A DNA stretch of 64,000 nucleotides from Microbacterium profundi (GTDB lineage Bacteria > Actinomycetota > Actinomycetes > Actinomycetales > Microbacteriaceae): contig NZ_JPSY01000001.1 of the NCBI RefSeq assembly GCF_000763375.1, positions 930,001-994,000 on the forward strand, read 5' to 3'. The position numbers were made by a program, and so were the translations under genes. Shown here piece by piece: positions 11,125 to 19,329 of the stretch; the first letter of the stretch is position 1, and each line of letters opens with the position of its first letter. A model generated the notes under the pieces. The model was not told the origin of the DNA. It was given only the letters and a program-made list of their open reading frames with translations, and did not search any database.

Positions 11125-12510
11125 ATGCACAGCACTGGCGCTCTGCTCATCGATCGGCTCATCGCCGAGCTGCCGACCGACACGGTGATCACCGATCCGG
11201 CTTCCATGGACGCCTACCGATGGGATCGGGCGAACGATCCGAATGCCGGCACTCCACTGGCCGTGGTGCGGGCGACGTGCACCGAGGACGTGCAGGCCAC
11301 GGTGCGGCTCGCCGCCGCGACCGGCACCGCCGTCATCCCACGCGGAGCGGGCTCAGGGCTCTCGGGCGGGAGCACGGCGATGGATGGAGCGATCGTGCTC
11401 TCACTGGATCGCATGAGAGAGATCCGCATCGAGCCCGCCACCCGCATGGCCGTCGTGCAGCCGGGGGCGTTCAACGCCGAGGTCAAGGCCGCGGCAGCCG
11501 CACAGGGGCTCTGGTATCCGCCGGATCCGTCGTCCTTCGAGTTCTGCTCCATCGGCGGCAACGTCGCCACGAACGCGGGCGGATTGTGCTGCGTGAAGTA
11601 CGGAGTGACGACCGACTACGTGCTCGGGATGACCGTCGTGCTCGCCGACGGGCGCGCCGTGAACCTGGGCGGGCCTCGCGTCAAGGATGTCGCAGGGCTT
11701 TCGCTCACGAAGCTCTTCGTGGGCAGCGAGGGCACCCTCGGCGTCATCACCGAGGTCATCCTGCGCCTGGTGCCGCCGCAGAAGCCCCCGACGACACTGG
11801 TCGCCTCCTTCCCGACGCTCACCGGGGCGACGGATGCGGTGCTCGCCATCACCCGCGCCACTCGTCCGTCGATGCTGGAGTTCATGGATCGGCCGACGAT
11901 CCGGGCCGTCGAGGCCGCGACGCGGATGGGCCTGGACACCGACGCCGCCGCGATGCTGGTGATCCAGTCGGACGACGATCCGGCAGTGGCCGCGGCCGAG
12001 ATCGCGATCATCGAACAGATCTGCATCGACAACGGCACAAGCGAGTGCTACCTCACCGCGGACGCCGACGAGGGCGAGGCGTTCGTGCAGGCGCGGCGCA
12101 TGGCGATCCCCGCCGTCGAGAAGCAGGGAAGCATCCTGCTGGAGGACGTAGGCGTGCCCATCCCCCGCCTCGGCGATCTCGTGCTCGGCATCGCGGCGAT
12201 CTCCGCGGAGCACGACATCACGATCGCGGTGCTGGCCCACGCGGGCGACGGCAACACGCATCCGCTACTGGTGTTCGATCCGGCCGATGACGCACAGCGT
12301 CAGCGTGCGCACGTCGCGTACGGCGAGGTCATGGATCTTGCGATCGCGCTCGGCGGGACGATCACCGGAGAGCACGGCGTCGGCCGGCTCAAGCAGCCGT
12401 GGCTGGAGGATTACCTCGGCCCGGACGTGCTCGAACTCAACGAGCGGATCAAGCACGCCCTCGACCCGCAGGGCATCCTGAACCCCGGGGCCGTGTTCGC
12501 GCGTCGTTGA
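11125..12510 (+). CDS. FAD-linked oxidase, GlcD / D-2-hydroxyacid dehydrogenase type
   Basis: About 461 residues with the FAD_binding_4 (PCMH) domain first: VIPRGAGSGLSGGS is the pyrophosphate loop, then PPDPSS and IGGNVATNAGG. The C-terminal FAD-oxidase domain ends with the family signature GEHGVGRLK near residue 420 and the zinc-type His in AHAGDGNTHP. Members oxidise glycolate or D-lactate and feed electrons to the respiratory chain. The ATG at 11125 is preferred because AGGGAAGGAA lies just upstream. It stands alone between sufS and a convergent small gene. Confidence 0.9.
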   Translation: MHSTGALLIDRLIAELPTDTVITDPASMDAYRWDRANDPNAGTPLAVVRATCTEDVQATVRLAAATGTAVIPRGAGSGLSGGSTAMDGAIVLSLDRMREIRIEPATRMAVVQPGAFNAEVKAAAAAQGLWYPPDPSSFEFCSIGGNVATNAGGLCCVKYGVTTDYVLGMTVVLADGRAVNLGGPRVKDVAGLSLTKLFVGSEGTLGVITEVILRLVPPQKPPTTLVASFPTLTGATDAVLAITRATRPSMLEFMDRPTIRAVEAATRMGLDTDAAAMLVIQSDDDPAVAAAEIAIIEQICIDNGTSECYLTADADEGEAFVQARRMAIPAVEKQGSILLEDVGVPIPRLGDLVLGIAAISAEHDITIAVLAHAGDGNTHPLLVFDPADDAQRQRAHVAYGEVMDLAIALGGTITGEHGVGRLKQPWLEDYLGPDVLELNERIKHALDPQGILNPGAVFARR

Positions 12511-12572
12511 CGGGAACGCACTTCACTGATCGGGATCACGCCCGACCTCGGGATCACGCCGAGCCGCCTCGG

Positions 12573-12884
12573 TCAGGCGGGCGGGAAATGCGGGATCTCG
12601 TTCGGCCGCGTCGATCGAGCCGGCGCCGTGCCCTGTGCGACGGCGGCATCGAGGTCGGACAGGAGCTCATCGATGCTCCGGTACCGCGACCGGTTCGGGC
12701 AGGGGCTCCGCAACCAGAGGACCTCGAGCGTGCCGGTGTCGTTGCGGTCGACGTAAGCGACGAGGCGTCCCGCATCCGTCTGCTTTCTGGAGCCGTCGCT
12801 GATGCGCCAGGCGCCGTGTCCGAGCGGGATGATCTCCCAGGTCGTCGTCTCGGGCCTCGGAGGCTCCGGGGCTGTCATCGTCAT
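12573..12884 (-). CDS. Conserved hypothetical protein (103 aa)
   Basis: The core WEIIPLGHGAWRISD, then LVAYVDRNDTGTLEVLWL, reads as a small beta-rich domain, followed by RYRSIDELLSDLDAAV and a Pro-rich tail. No cysteine-based site, signal or membrane segment is obvious. Its ATG overlaps the stop of the upstream SDR gene by four bases, so it belongs to that operon and presumably shares its GTCAA-box promoter. Function not recognised; the family is seen mainly in Microbacteriaceae as far as I recall. Confidence 0.7.
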   Translation of the reverse strand: MTMTAPEPPRPETTTWEIIPLGHGAWRISDGSRKQTDAGRLVAYVDRNDTGTLEVLWLRSPCPNRSRYRSIDELLSDLDAAVAQGTAPARSTRPNEIPHFPPA

Positions 12885-13759
12885 AGTGGTTTCCCTCCAG
12901 TCACCGGCAGAACCGCTCCGGATACGTACGATGCCTCGCCCGAAGCGAGGTATACATAGGCGCCGGCGAGCTCCGCCGGCTGTCCGGCCCTGCCGAGCGG
13001 TGTGTCAGCGCCGAACTTGCGGATCTTTTCCTCGTCCCATCCGGTCCCCGGTATCAGTGGCGTCCAGATCGGGCCGGGTGCCACCGCGTTGACCCGCACG
13101 CCACGGGGGCCGGCCTCTTCGGCGAGCGCTCTGACGAACGCGACCTGAGCGGCCTTGGTCATGGCGTAGTCGATGAGTCCGGAGGAGGGTTCGAACGACT
13201 GGATGGATGCGGTGACGATGATGCTGGAGCCCGGCTGCAGGTTGGGGAATGCCGCACGTGCCGAGAACAGCATCCCGGCCAGGTTCGTGTCGAACACACG
13301 GCGCATCGCCTCGGTGTCCAGGTGCGCGAAACCGGGCACATCGTGCTGATAGCCCGCATTCAGGACGAGGATGTCGAGATCGCCGAGCGCCCGCCTGGCC
13401 TCCAGCACGCACTCGGTGGCGAACTCCTCGTCGCGCACGTCGCCGGCGAGGCCGAGCCCGGTTCGTCCGGCCTCACGCACCAGGCGCAGGGTCTCGTCAG
13501 CATCCTTCTGCTCCTCCGGCATGTGGACGATGGCGACGTCGGCGCCTTCACGTGCGAACGCGATGGCGACCGCACGTCCGATCCCGGAGTCTCCTCCGGT
13601 GATCAGCGCGCGCCGTCCGTCCAGGCGCCCGTGTCCTTCGTAACTGTCCTCGCCGTGATCCGGCGTCGGTCGCATCTGCTCGGTCTGTCCCGGTTGCTCC
13701 TGCTGCTGTGCGGGGAAGCCATCGTCGGGGTGGGCGTAGCGGGGATCCTCGGTGTGCAT
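12881..13759 (-). CDS. SDR family oxidoreductase with polar N-terminal extension
   Basis: About 292 residues. The first 45 are polar (HPDDGFPAQQQEQPGQTEQMRP), as in the YhdF/YghA-type stress SDRs. Then come the cofactor loop TGGDSGIG, NAGYQ, the catalytic Ser in VTASIQ and YAMTK with Tyr and Lys. The ATG at 13759 follows GAGGAGTG and was chosen over an upstream start that reads through promoter sequence. It carries a GTCAA-box promoter and is followed by a coupled small gene. Such SDRs are often general stress proteins; the substrate is unknown. Confidence 0.88.
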   Translation of the reverse strand: MHTEDPRYAHPDDGFPAQQQEQPGQTEQMRPTPDHGEDSYEGHGRLDGRRALITGGDSGIGRAVAIAFAREGADVAIVHMPEEQKDADETLRLVREAGRTGLGLAGDVRDEEFATECVLEARRALGDLDILVLNAGYQHDVPGFAHLDTEAMRRVFDTNLAGMLFSARAAFPNLQPGSSIIVTASIQSFEPSSGLIDYAMTKAAQVAFVRALAEEAGPRGVRVNAVAPGPIWTPLIPGTGWDEEKIRKFGADTPLGRAGQPAELAGAYVYLASGEASYVSGAVLPVTGGKPL

Positions 13760-13794
13760 CAGCACTCCTCTCTGGGGAAGGTGAGTGTGATCCG

Positions 13795-13833
13795 AGCTTC
13801 CTTCGCTCACGAGATCACGCCTAGGGGGTTGAC
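13795..13833 (-). promoter_or_regulatory. GTCAA-box promoter for the 13759 SDR operon
   Basis: On the minus strand GTCAACCCCC begins at 13833, and a -10-like GAAGCT lies at 13800-13795, exactly 28 bases after GTCAA. This is the shared design seen before many genes of this region. It is divergent from the promoter at 13866. Confidence 0.6.
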
Positions 13834-13865
13834 ACTTCGACGGGCTAGTGAGATCGCGTGCGGAT

Positions 13866-13904
13866 GTCAACGGGGAGGCATCGCACCGATCTCATTGAGA
13901 GGAT
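13866..13904 (+). promoter_or_regulatory. GTCAA-box promoter for pfkB-surE
   Basis: GTCAACGGGG begins at 13866. The -10-like GAGGAT lies at 13899-13904, exactly 28 bases after GTCAA and 28 bases before the start codon. A ribosome site GAAGGGAG follows at 13920-13927. Confidence 0.6.
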
Positions 13905-13932
13905 GCGTGAACTGTGAACGAAGGGAGCCATC

Positions 13933-14934
13933 ATGAGCGACGTGACGATACTCGCCCCGTCTCCGACCCTGACGGTGACCGTCGAAGACCACCCCCAGGG
14001 CTCCGAGATCCACGTGCACGCGGGCGGGCAGGGCGTGTGGCAGGCCCGGATGCTGCGCAGACTCGACGTCTCGGTGACGATGTGCTGCGTCCTGATCGGA
14101 GAGGTCGGTCGGACCCTGAAGCACCTGCTCGAGGACGAGGGGTTCACTGTCGTCGCCGTCGAGCGCGAGGGTCGCGGGTCCGCGTATCTGCACGACCGCC
14201 GTCAGGGCCAGCGACTCGTGATCGCCGAGGAGGAAGGCGATGCGATCGACCGCCATGCACGAGACGATCTCTACGGTGCGATGCTGCACAGCAGCGCCGA
14301 CTCGAAGGCGGTCCTCCTCAGCGGGCCGGCCGGCGACGCCACAGTGCCGTCCGACCTCTACCGTCGGCTGACGATCGATCTGCGCAGCGACGGGCGCCTG
14401 GTCATCGCGGATCTCGCCGGTGAGCGTCTGGAGGCCGTCGTGGAAGGGGGCGTCGATGTGCTCAAGGTCAGCCATGAGGAACTGCGCCGCGACGGTCTCG
14501 TGCGCGAGACGACGGTACCCGAGATCACCCACGCGATGCATGAGCTTCGCAGGCAGGGCGCCGGCGCGGTGGTCGTGACGCGGTCATCAGAGCCGTTGCT
14601 GGTCCTGGACGATCACGGCCTGATCGAGGTGTCCCTTCCGCCGTTCGAGGAGAACGAGACGCGCGGGGCCGGCGATTCCCTCACCGCAGGCGTCGTGGCC
14701 GCACTCACCCGCGGCGAGCGACTGCGAGATGCCGTCACGCTCGGCGCGGCCGCCGGTGCGCTGAACGTCACGCGCCACGGGCTCGGCACCGGCGACGCCG
14801 ATGCGATCGCACAGCTGCGCGAGCGCGTGCAGGTACGAGAGCGTCCGCAGGGTGATGCGGATGAAGCGCCGCACGGACGAGTCAGCCCCGACGGGCTGGC
14901 CGCGCTGGCGGAGACCGAGACGGAGGAATCATGA
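13933..14934 (+). CDS. PfkB family sugar kinase (1-phosphofructokinase-like)
   Basis: A 333-residue ribokinase-fold kinase. The N-terminal substrate region has HAGGQGVWQARML, and the catalytic anion-hole motif ETRGAGDSLTAGV near residue 248 holds the base Asp. The N-terminus TILAPSPTLTVTV resembles 1-phosphofructokinase and tagatose-6-phosphate kinase members. The C-terminal 40 residues are an acidic, likely disordered tail. It overlaps surE by four bases (ATGA), so the pair is one operon. The sugar phosphate substrate is not certain. Confidence 0.82.
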   Translation: MSDVTILAPSPTLTVTVEDHPQGSEIHVHAGGQGVWQARMLRRLDVSVTMCCVLIGEVGRTLKHLLEDEGFTVVAVEREGRGSAYLHDRRQGQRLVIAEEEGDAIDRHARDDLYGAMLHSSADSKAVLLSGPAGDATVPSDLYRRLTIDLRSDGRLVIADLAGERLEAVVEGGVDVLKVSHEELRRDGLVRETTVPEITHAMHELRRQGAGAVVVTRSSEPLLVLDDHGLIEVSLPPFEENETRGAGDSLTAGVVAALTRGERLRDAVTLGAAAGALNVTRHGLGTGDADAIAQLRERVQVRERPQGDADEAPHGRVSPDGLAALAETETEES

Positions 14935-15749
14935 CGCACCGGGCGCTGATCACCAACGATGACGGTATCGACGCACCGGGCCTGGTGGCACTGGCGGATG
15001 CTGCGATCCAGGCCGGGATCGAGGTCACGATCGCCGCGCCCGCTGCGCAGTCGAGCGGGTCGAGCGCGTCGATCATGGCGAGCGAGTCCGATGGGCGCAT
15101 AGCCGTGGACCGCCGCACGCTGGATGCACTGCCGGATGTGCATGCTTTCGCCGTGCATGGCGGCCCTGGGCTGATTGCGATGATCGCGGCACGCGGTGCG
15201 TTCGGACCCGCCCCTGACCTCGTGCTCTCCGGTGTGAATCACGGAGCCAACGTCGGACGGGCGATCCTGCATTCCGGTACCGTGGGCGCCGCCCTCACCG
15301 GAGCGCTGAACGGGGCCTGGGCGATGGCCGTGTCACTCGACGTCGGAATGAATCCGCAGGCGTTCCACTGGAACACCGCCGCCCGCGCGGCCATGACGTT
15401 GCTTCCCACGCTGACAGCGCAGCCGCGAGGCACAGCACTCAATGTGAACGCGCCCAACCGCACCGACCCCCGCGGCATCCGCCAGTGCACGCTGGCGCCG
15501 TTCGGCATCGTGCAGACGACCGTGGCGGAGAGCGACGAGAGTTACGTGCGCCTCGCCGTCGAGGAGCTGCCGAACATCCCCACCGATGACAGCGACGCCG
15601 CGTGCCTCGCCCAGGGGTGGATCACGATGACGAGCGTCGATTCGGTCACCGAACGCCCCATCGACGAGGATCAGCTGATCGGCGGGACCGTCGACATCTC
15701 CGCTGTTCCCGCTGCGGCGCCCGCGTCTGCAGGCTCGGGAACGAGGTAG
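14931..15749 (+). CDS. surE: 5'/3'-nucleotidase SurE
   Basis: A 272-residue SurE-type phosphatase that removes phosphate from nucleoside monophosphates, a stress and stationary-phase function. The N-terminal ALITNDDGIDAPG holds the paired Asp metal ligands. SSGSSASI and LVLSGVNHGANVG carry the remaining Ser and Asn ligands, and SGTVGAALTGAL follows. The start overlaps the kinase stop. The last 79 bases overlap the 3' end of the opposing DUF7882 gene. The tail TVDISAVPAAAPAS is longer than usual. Confidence 0.92.
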   Translation: MTHRALITNDDGIDAPGLVALADAAIQAGIEVTIAAPAAQSSGSSASIMASESDGRIAVDRRTLDALPDVHAFAVHGGPGLIAMIAARGAFGPAPDLVLSGVNHGANVGRAILHSGTVGAALTGALNGAWAMAVSLDVGMNPQAFHWNTAARAAMTLLPTLTAQPRGTALNVNAPNRTDPRGIRQCTLAPFGIVQTTVAESDESYVRLAVEELPNIPTDDSDAACLAQGWITMTSVDSVTERPIDEDQLIGGTVDISAVPAAAPASAGSGTR

Positions 15750-16021
15750 AGGCCGGCCGGCGAGTTCGCCGTGAACGCCAGCGCATCGACCCATGCACGA
15801 TTCACGGAGGGCTGCCGCCCGCCGTAGTACTTGTAGACGATCGCGCTGCCCGGATGCACCCACACCGTCGTGCGGCCGCCTCCGACGCTGGCATCTTCGC
15901 GCCAGCTGAATGCGAACGGCTCACCTCGCCGCAGCTTCGCGCTGATCACGAGCTGCATGTGCAGCAGGGCGCGGTCTTCGATCTCGACCTTGACGCCGCC
16001 CTCGTAGATGAACTTGCCCAT
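15671..16021 (-). CDS. DUF7882-type small protein, paralogue 1
   Basis: About 116 residues starting MGKFIYEGG. The core VEIEDRALLHMQLVISAKLRRGEPFAFSW followed by TTVWVHPGSAIVYKY is shared with the proteins at 38411 and 42888. The family looks like a small beta-rich domain with a conserved IEDRAL helix; no catalytic residues are evident. Its tail TAEMSTVPPIS is encoded in the overlap with surE on the opposite strand. The ATG at 16021 is chosen because the other paralogues begin at the same place (MGxxxY). Function unknown. Confidence 0.75.
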   Translation of the reverse strand: MGKFIYEGGVKVEIEDRALLHMQLVISAKLRRGEPFAFSWREDASVGGGRTTVWVHPGSAIVYKYYGGRQPSVNRAWVDALAFTANSPAGLYLVPEPADAGAAAGTAEMSTVPPIS

Positions 16022-16136
16022 GGTCCCCCGCTTCCGTGCCGCTCCGTGTTCGTGCGCGCGTACATGCTCTCGCACCTGTCAGTAGCCTAAGCCGTCATCG
16101 CCGTGACGTTGCGCGATAGCCCCGCGCACGCCAGGG

Positions 16137-16175
16137 GTCAAGCCCCTCCCCTGCGGTTCCGGTGCCGCATAGCCT
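16137..16175 (+). promoter_or_regulatory. GTCAA-box promoter for the FHA gene
   Basis: GTCAAGCCCC begins at 16137, and the -10-like TAGCCT lies at 16170-16175, exactly 28 bases after GTCAA. A ribosome site GAAGGGA at 16193-16199 precedes the ATG at 16208. Confidence 0.65.
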
Positions 16176-16207
16176 TGCGGTTCCAGTGAGTTCGAAGGGA
16201 GCCGGAC

Positions 16208-16705
16208 ATGACCGATCAGACCGCGCCGGGGTACAAGCCCACCACGACCCACGCGGGATGGGGCGCGGGCGACCCGCGGCTGCTCATCTCGCGCGAGGAC
16301 GATCGCTCGGTGCATCACATCACGACCGACACTGTGCGCGTCGGCAGCGCAGAGGGCAATGAGCTCCGTCTCGCCGACACGGATCCAGTGCACGCGACGA
16401 TCGCCCATGACGAGCGGGACGAGTACGTGCTCACACTGCACGGTGCCGGCGAGATGAACGCGAATCCGCTGTCCGCCGAGACCGACGGCGGCGACCGCTC
16501 GGAGGTCCTGCGCACCGGTGCACGCTTCACCGCCGGGCCGTGGACCCTGGTGTTCAGCAGGGAGGAGTTCGCCGATCACGGCCGTCCGTTCGGAGGGCGC
16601 GAGGGCGGCGAGTTGGACGATCAGCCGCCGCAACCCGCACGACCGGATTACTCGCTGTCCGACGGCGACGGCCCCGAGGGCGGACTCGAGGTGAAGGACG
16701 GCTGA
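16208..16705 (+). CDS. FHA domain protein
   Basis: A 165-residue protein. Residues about 35-115 fit a forkhead-associated phosphothreonine-binding fold: DTVRVGSAEGNELRLADTDPVHATIAHDERDEYVLTLHG, with the RxG near the start of the domain. The usual Ser-x-x-His is replaced by PVHATI, where the His is kept. The N- and C-terminal tails are polar and probably disordered. FHA proteins read Ser/Thr kinase signals; no kinase is nearby. It has its own GTCAA-box promoter. Confidence 0.7.
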   Translation: MTDQTAPGYKPTTTHAGWGAGDPRLLISREDDRSVHHITTDTVRVGSAEGNELRLADTDPVHATIAHDERDEYVLTLHGAGEMNANPLSAETDGGDRSEVLRTGARFTAGPWTLVFSREEFADHGRPFGGREGGELDDQPPQPARPDYSLSDGDGPEGGLEVKDG

Positions 16706-16709
16706 CGCT

Positions 16710-16749
16710 GTCAACCCCCTCTGCGCCCGCCGTGCCGCGCCCCTATCGT
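16710..16749 (+). promoter_or_regulatory. GTCAA-box promoter for the CBS-domain operon
   Basis: GTCAACCCCC begins at 16710 and the -10-like TATCGT lies at 16744-16749, here with a 29-base gap. The ribosome site AAGGAGGAGAG follows, then the ATG at 16780. Confidence 0.65.
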
Positions 16750-16779
16750 GACGCGAAGAAGACGAAGGAGGAGAGAGGA

Positions 16780-17199
16780 ATGACGATGACGATGACGCGG
16801 GACATCATGACCCCCGCACCGCGGTGCATCGGCGAGAACGACTCACTGAGCATCGCCGCATCCCTGATGTCCGAACTCGACGTGGGAGCGCTGCCGATCT
16901 GCGGCGAGGACAGGAAACTGAAGGGCATGCTCACCGACCGCGACATCGTGGTCAGGGCCGTCGCCGAGGGGCTCGATCCAGAGAGCACGCCGGCACGCGC
17001 ACTCGCACTGGGCAAGCCGGTGACAGTCGATGCCGCGGACGACATCCACATCGCGCTGGAGAAGATGCGGGAGCATCAGATCCGCCGGCTTCCCGTGATC
17101 GAGGATCGCCTCCTGGTGGGAATCATCAGCCAAGCCGATGTGGCACGGGCGCTGGCGCCCGAGACGACCGGCAAGACCGTCGAGAGCATCTCACGCTAG
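16780..17199 (+). CDS. CBS domain pair protein
   Basis: A 139-residue protein made of two CBS repeats. The first is DIMTPAPRCIGENDSLSIAASLMSELDVGALPI, ending GMLTDRDIVVRAV. The second is PVTVDAADDIHIALEKMREHQIRRLPVI, ending VGIISQADVARAL. Stand-alone CBS pairs bind adenine nucleotides and act in stress responses (the Hrp1-like type in mycobacteria). The ATG at 16780 follows an AAGGAGG ribosome site. It is followed closely by the CinA-like and Rho-N genes on the same strand, probably as one transcript. Confidence 0.88.
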   Translation: MTMTMTRDIMTPAPRCIGENDSLSIAASLMSELDVGALPICGEDRKLKGMLTDRDIVVRAVAEGLDPESTPARALALGKPVTVDAADDIHIALEKMREHQIRRLPVIEDRLLVGIISQADVARALAPETTGKTVESISR

Positions 17200-17215
17200 A
17201 ACTTGGAGGCCTGCC

Positions 17216-17701
17216 GTGCAGCTCAGCGACGAGATCGACCGGCTCAGTCGGGTGGCTATCGCTGACGCGCTTCGCGTCGCGGTGGTCGAGTCGCTCACGG
17301 CCGGTGGCCTCGCGCACGCGATCGGTGCCGGCGACGACGCCAGCAGCTGGTTCGCCGGCGGCATCGTCGCGTACATGACCGACGTCAAACAGCACCTTCT
17401 CAATGTGTCGGCCGGAGTCGATCCGTGCTCCGCCGAGTGCGCCGAACAGCTCGCAGTCGGCGGTCTCGAGCTGTTCGGCGGAGACGTCTGCGTCGCGACG
17501 ACAGGCGTCGGCGGACCCGACCCCGAAGACGGTCATCCGCCGGGCACGGTGTATCTGGGCTGGGCGATGCATGATCAGCGCGGCCACGAGCACCTCCAGT
17601 TCGAGGGTGATCCGGATGCCGTGCTTTCGGCGACCGTCGAGGCCGGCGTCCGTCTGCTGCGTGAGCGCACAGAGGACTTCAGTGACCACCATCCCACCTG
17701 A
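17216..17701 (+). CDS. CinA family nicotinamide-nucleotide amidohydrolase domain
   Basis: About 161 residues, only the C-terminal CinA domain and not the full competence-damage protein. Motifs are VAVVESLTAGGLAHAIG, SSWFAGGIVAYMTDVKQ, and TTGVGGPDPEDGHPPGTVYLGW, all typical of NMN deamidases that recycle pyridine nucleotides. The GTG at 17216, 7 bases after TTGGAGG, starts right at the domain. It sits 16 bp behind the CBS gene, so it likely shares that promoter. Confidence 0.82.
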   Translation: MQLSDEIDRLSRVAIADALRVAVVESLTAGGLAHAIGAGDDASSWFAGGIVAYMTDVKQHLLNVSAGVDPCSAECAEQLAVGGLELFGGDVCVATTGVGGPDPEDGHPPGTVYLGWAMHDQRGHEHLQFEGDPDAVLSATVEAGVRLLRERTEDFSDHHPT

Positions 17702-17731
17702 TGCACGATTTCAACCACGAAGGAGCAGAAC

Positions 17732-18004
17732 ATGCCACGCGGCGCGAATTCACGTTTGAAGGACCCGGAGCTCTACGAGGAACTCCGCGACGACGGCGCC
17801 TCCAAGGAGAAGGCCGCCCGCATATCGAACGCCACCGGTGGGACCAGACGCGGACGCTCGGAGGTCGGCCGACGAGGAGGCAAGGCAGGCGACTACGAGG
17901 ATTGGACGGTCGACGACCTGCGCGGGCGCGCCAAGGAGCTGGGCCTCACCGGCTACTCGAAGAAGCGCAAGTCCGAGCTCATCGAGGCGCTTCGGAACCA
18001 CTGA
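17732..18004 (+). CDS. DUF7218 plus Rho-N (SAP-like) domain protein
   Basis: A 90-residue basic protein. Residues 1-50 (NSRLKDPELYEELRDDGASKEKAARISNA and GRSEVGRRGGK) are the short conserved region often found before Rho-N in actinobacteria. Residues 55-90 (WTVDDLRGRAKELGLTGYSKKRKSELIEAL) form a clear Rho-N helix-extended-loop-helix, which binds nucleic acid. A ribosome site GAAGGAG precedes the ATG. The last 26 bases overlap the 3' end of the opposing oxidase gene. Confidence 0.8.
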   Translation: MPRGANSRLKDPELYEELRDDGASKEKAARISNATGGTRRGRSEVGRRGGKAGDYEDWTVDDLRGRAKELGLTGYSKKRKSELIEALRNH

Positions 18005-19277
18005 TCGCCAGTACGCGATCCAGGTGTGCGTTGCGGAACTTCCCCGTCGGGTCGACGCGCGCGGCGAGCGCAGCGAAGTCACCGAGTCGACGGAAGCCCG
18101 CCGCCTGATCGAATCCGGTCGTGTACACCTTTCCCCAGTGCGCGCGCGGAGTGAAGGGCCGAAGCGCCGCCTCGATGTCCGGCAGGACGGCTGCGACCTC
18201 GGCGGGACGCCGGCGCCAGGTGAAGTGGATGGCGACCCGTGCGCCTCCCTCGCCCCCGCTGAGCCAGAGGTCGTCCCCCGCGAACGTGCGGAACTCGCTC
18301 ACGTGCAGCAGCGGGTCGATCCGTGCGCCGAGCGGCCGGATGGCGCGCAGCGCATCGACGGCCACCGCTCGCGGCACGAAGAACTCGGACTGGATCTCGT
18401 CTCCACCGGCGCTGGGGTCGCGGTCGAATCGGAAATGCGCGAGCCGCGTCGACCAGGCACCGCGAGTACCCAGCAGCGTCATGTTGTCATCGGGCGCGTC
18501 GCCGGTGATGATGGCGTGCACCTCCGCGGCGACTCTTTCTCCGCCGAACGCCCGCGGCGCAGCATCCACTGATCCGTCCTGATCTGCGGGAGCGCGATGC
18601 TTGAGCCACAGCGTCGACAGTGTCGGCTCCGCCCATTTCCCGAGCACGCTGACGCTGTACGCCGACGCCATGATCTCGTCGAACTCCGCAAGGAAGGTGT
18701 CCCAGCCCACCCCCGTGTACACCTGCTGCGTCACGTCGTACGTCGGTTCGATCGCCAGCCGCAACCTGGTGATGACCCCGAGAGCGCCGAGCGCGACGAC
18801 GCTGCCGGCGAAATCCGAGTCTCCCGCGTGCACCCAACTCAGCTCGCCGTCTGCGCCGATGCGCTCGATGCCCCGCACGGCTGTCGACAGCACGCCGTTG
18901 CCGTCGCCGGAACCGTGAGTGGCCGTCGCGGTCGCGCCCGCCACTGAGATGTGCGGCAGCGAGCCGAGGTTGTGCAGGCCCCAGCCGTGCTCGTGCAGGA
19001 ACGCGGCGACCGCCCCGTACGGTGCCGCTCCTGGCACCGTGACCGTGTGGGCCGTCTCGTCCAGTTCGAACGACGACGAGACATCTCGCATCGAGATGAG
19101 CTGCGGGGCGTCGGCGATGTCGTTGAAGGAGTGGCCTGTGCCGAGCGCTCTGATCCGAGGAGCATCCGCGACGAGTTGCTGCGCCTCGGCGACGTCTCTC
19201 GGGCGCAGGACAGCCGTCGGAGTGAAGACGACGTTGCCCGCCCAGTTGCTGATCGCGTCGCCGCCTGTGAGTGTCAT
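17979..19277 (-). CDS. FAD-binding alditol/xylitol oxidase-like protein
   Basis: A 432-residue member of the VAO/PCMH family with an ALO-type C-terminal domain. IRALGTGHSFND carries the His that binds FAD covalently in alditol oxidases. LHNLGSLPHISVAGATATATHGSGD is the second FAD motif and closely follows xylitol/alditol oxidase. The C-terminus has THWRRRP-type ALO sequence and APHWGKVY-like RAHWGKVYTTG. It would oxidise sugar alcohols with oxygen, releasing hydrogen peroxide. It is monocistronic and converges on the Rho-N gene. Confidence 0.85.
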   Translation of the reverse strand: MTLTGGDAISNWAGNVVFTPTAVLRPRDVAEAQQLVADAPRIRALGTGHSFNDIADAPQLISMRDVSSSFELDETAHTVTVPGAAPYGAVAAFLHEHGWGLHNLGSLPHISVAGATATATHGSGDGNGVLSTAVRGIERIGADGELSWVHAGDSDFAGSVVALGALGVITRLRLAIEPTYDVTQQVYTGVGWDTFLAEFDEIMASAYSVSVLGKWAEPTLSTLWLKHRAPADQDGSVDAAPRAFGGERVAAEVHAIITGDAPDDNMTLLGTRGAWSTRLAHFRFDRDPSAGGDEIQSEFFVPRAVAVDALRAIRPLGARIDPLLHVSEFRTFAGDDLWLSGGEGGARVAIHFTWRRRPAEVAAVLPDIEAALRPFTPRAHWGKVYTTGFDQAAGFRRLGDFAALAARVDPTGKFRNAHLDRVLAISGSEAPR

Positions 19278-19329
19278 CCGTCCATCATGCCGTGACGGAT
19301 GCGCGCAGATCGCCGGATGACGTCGCGCG

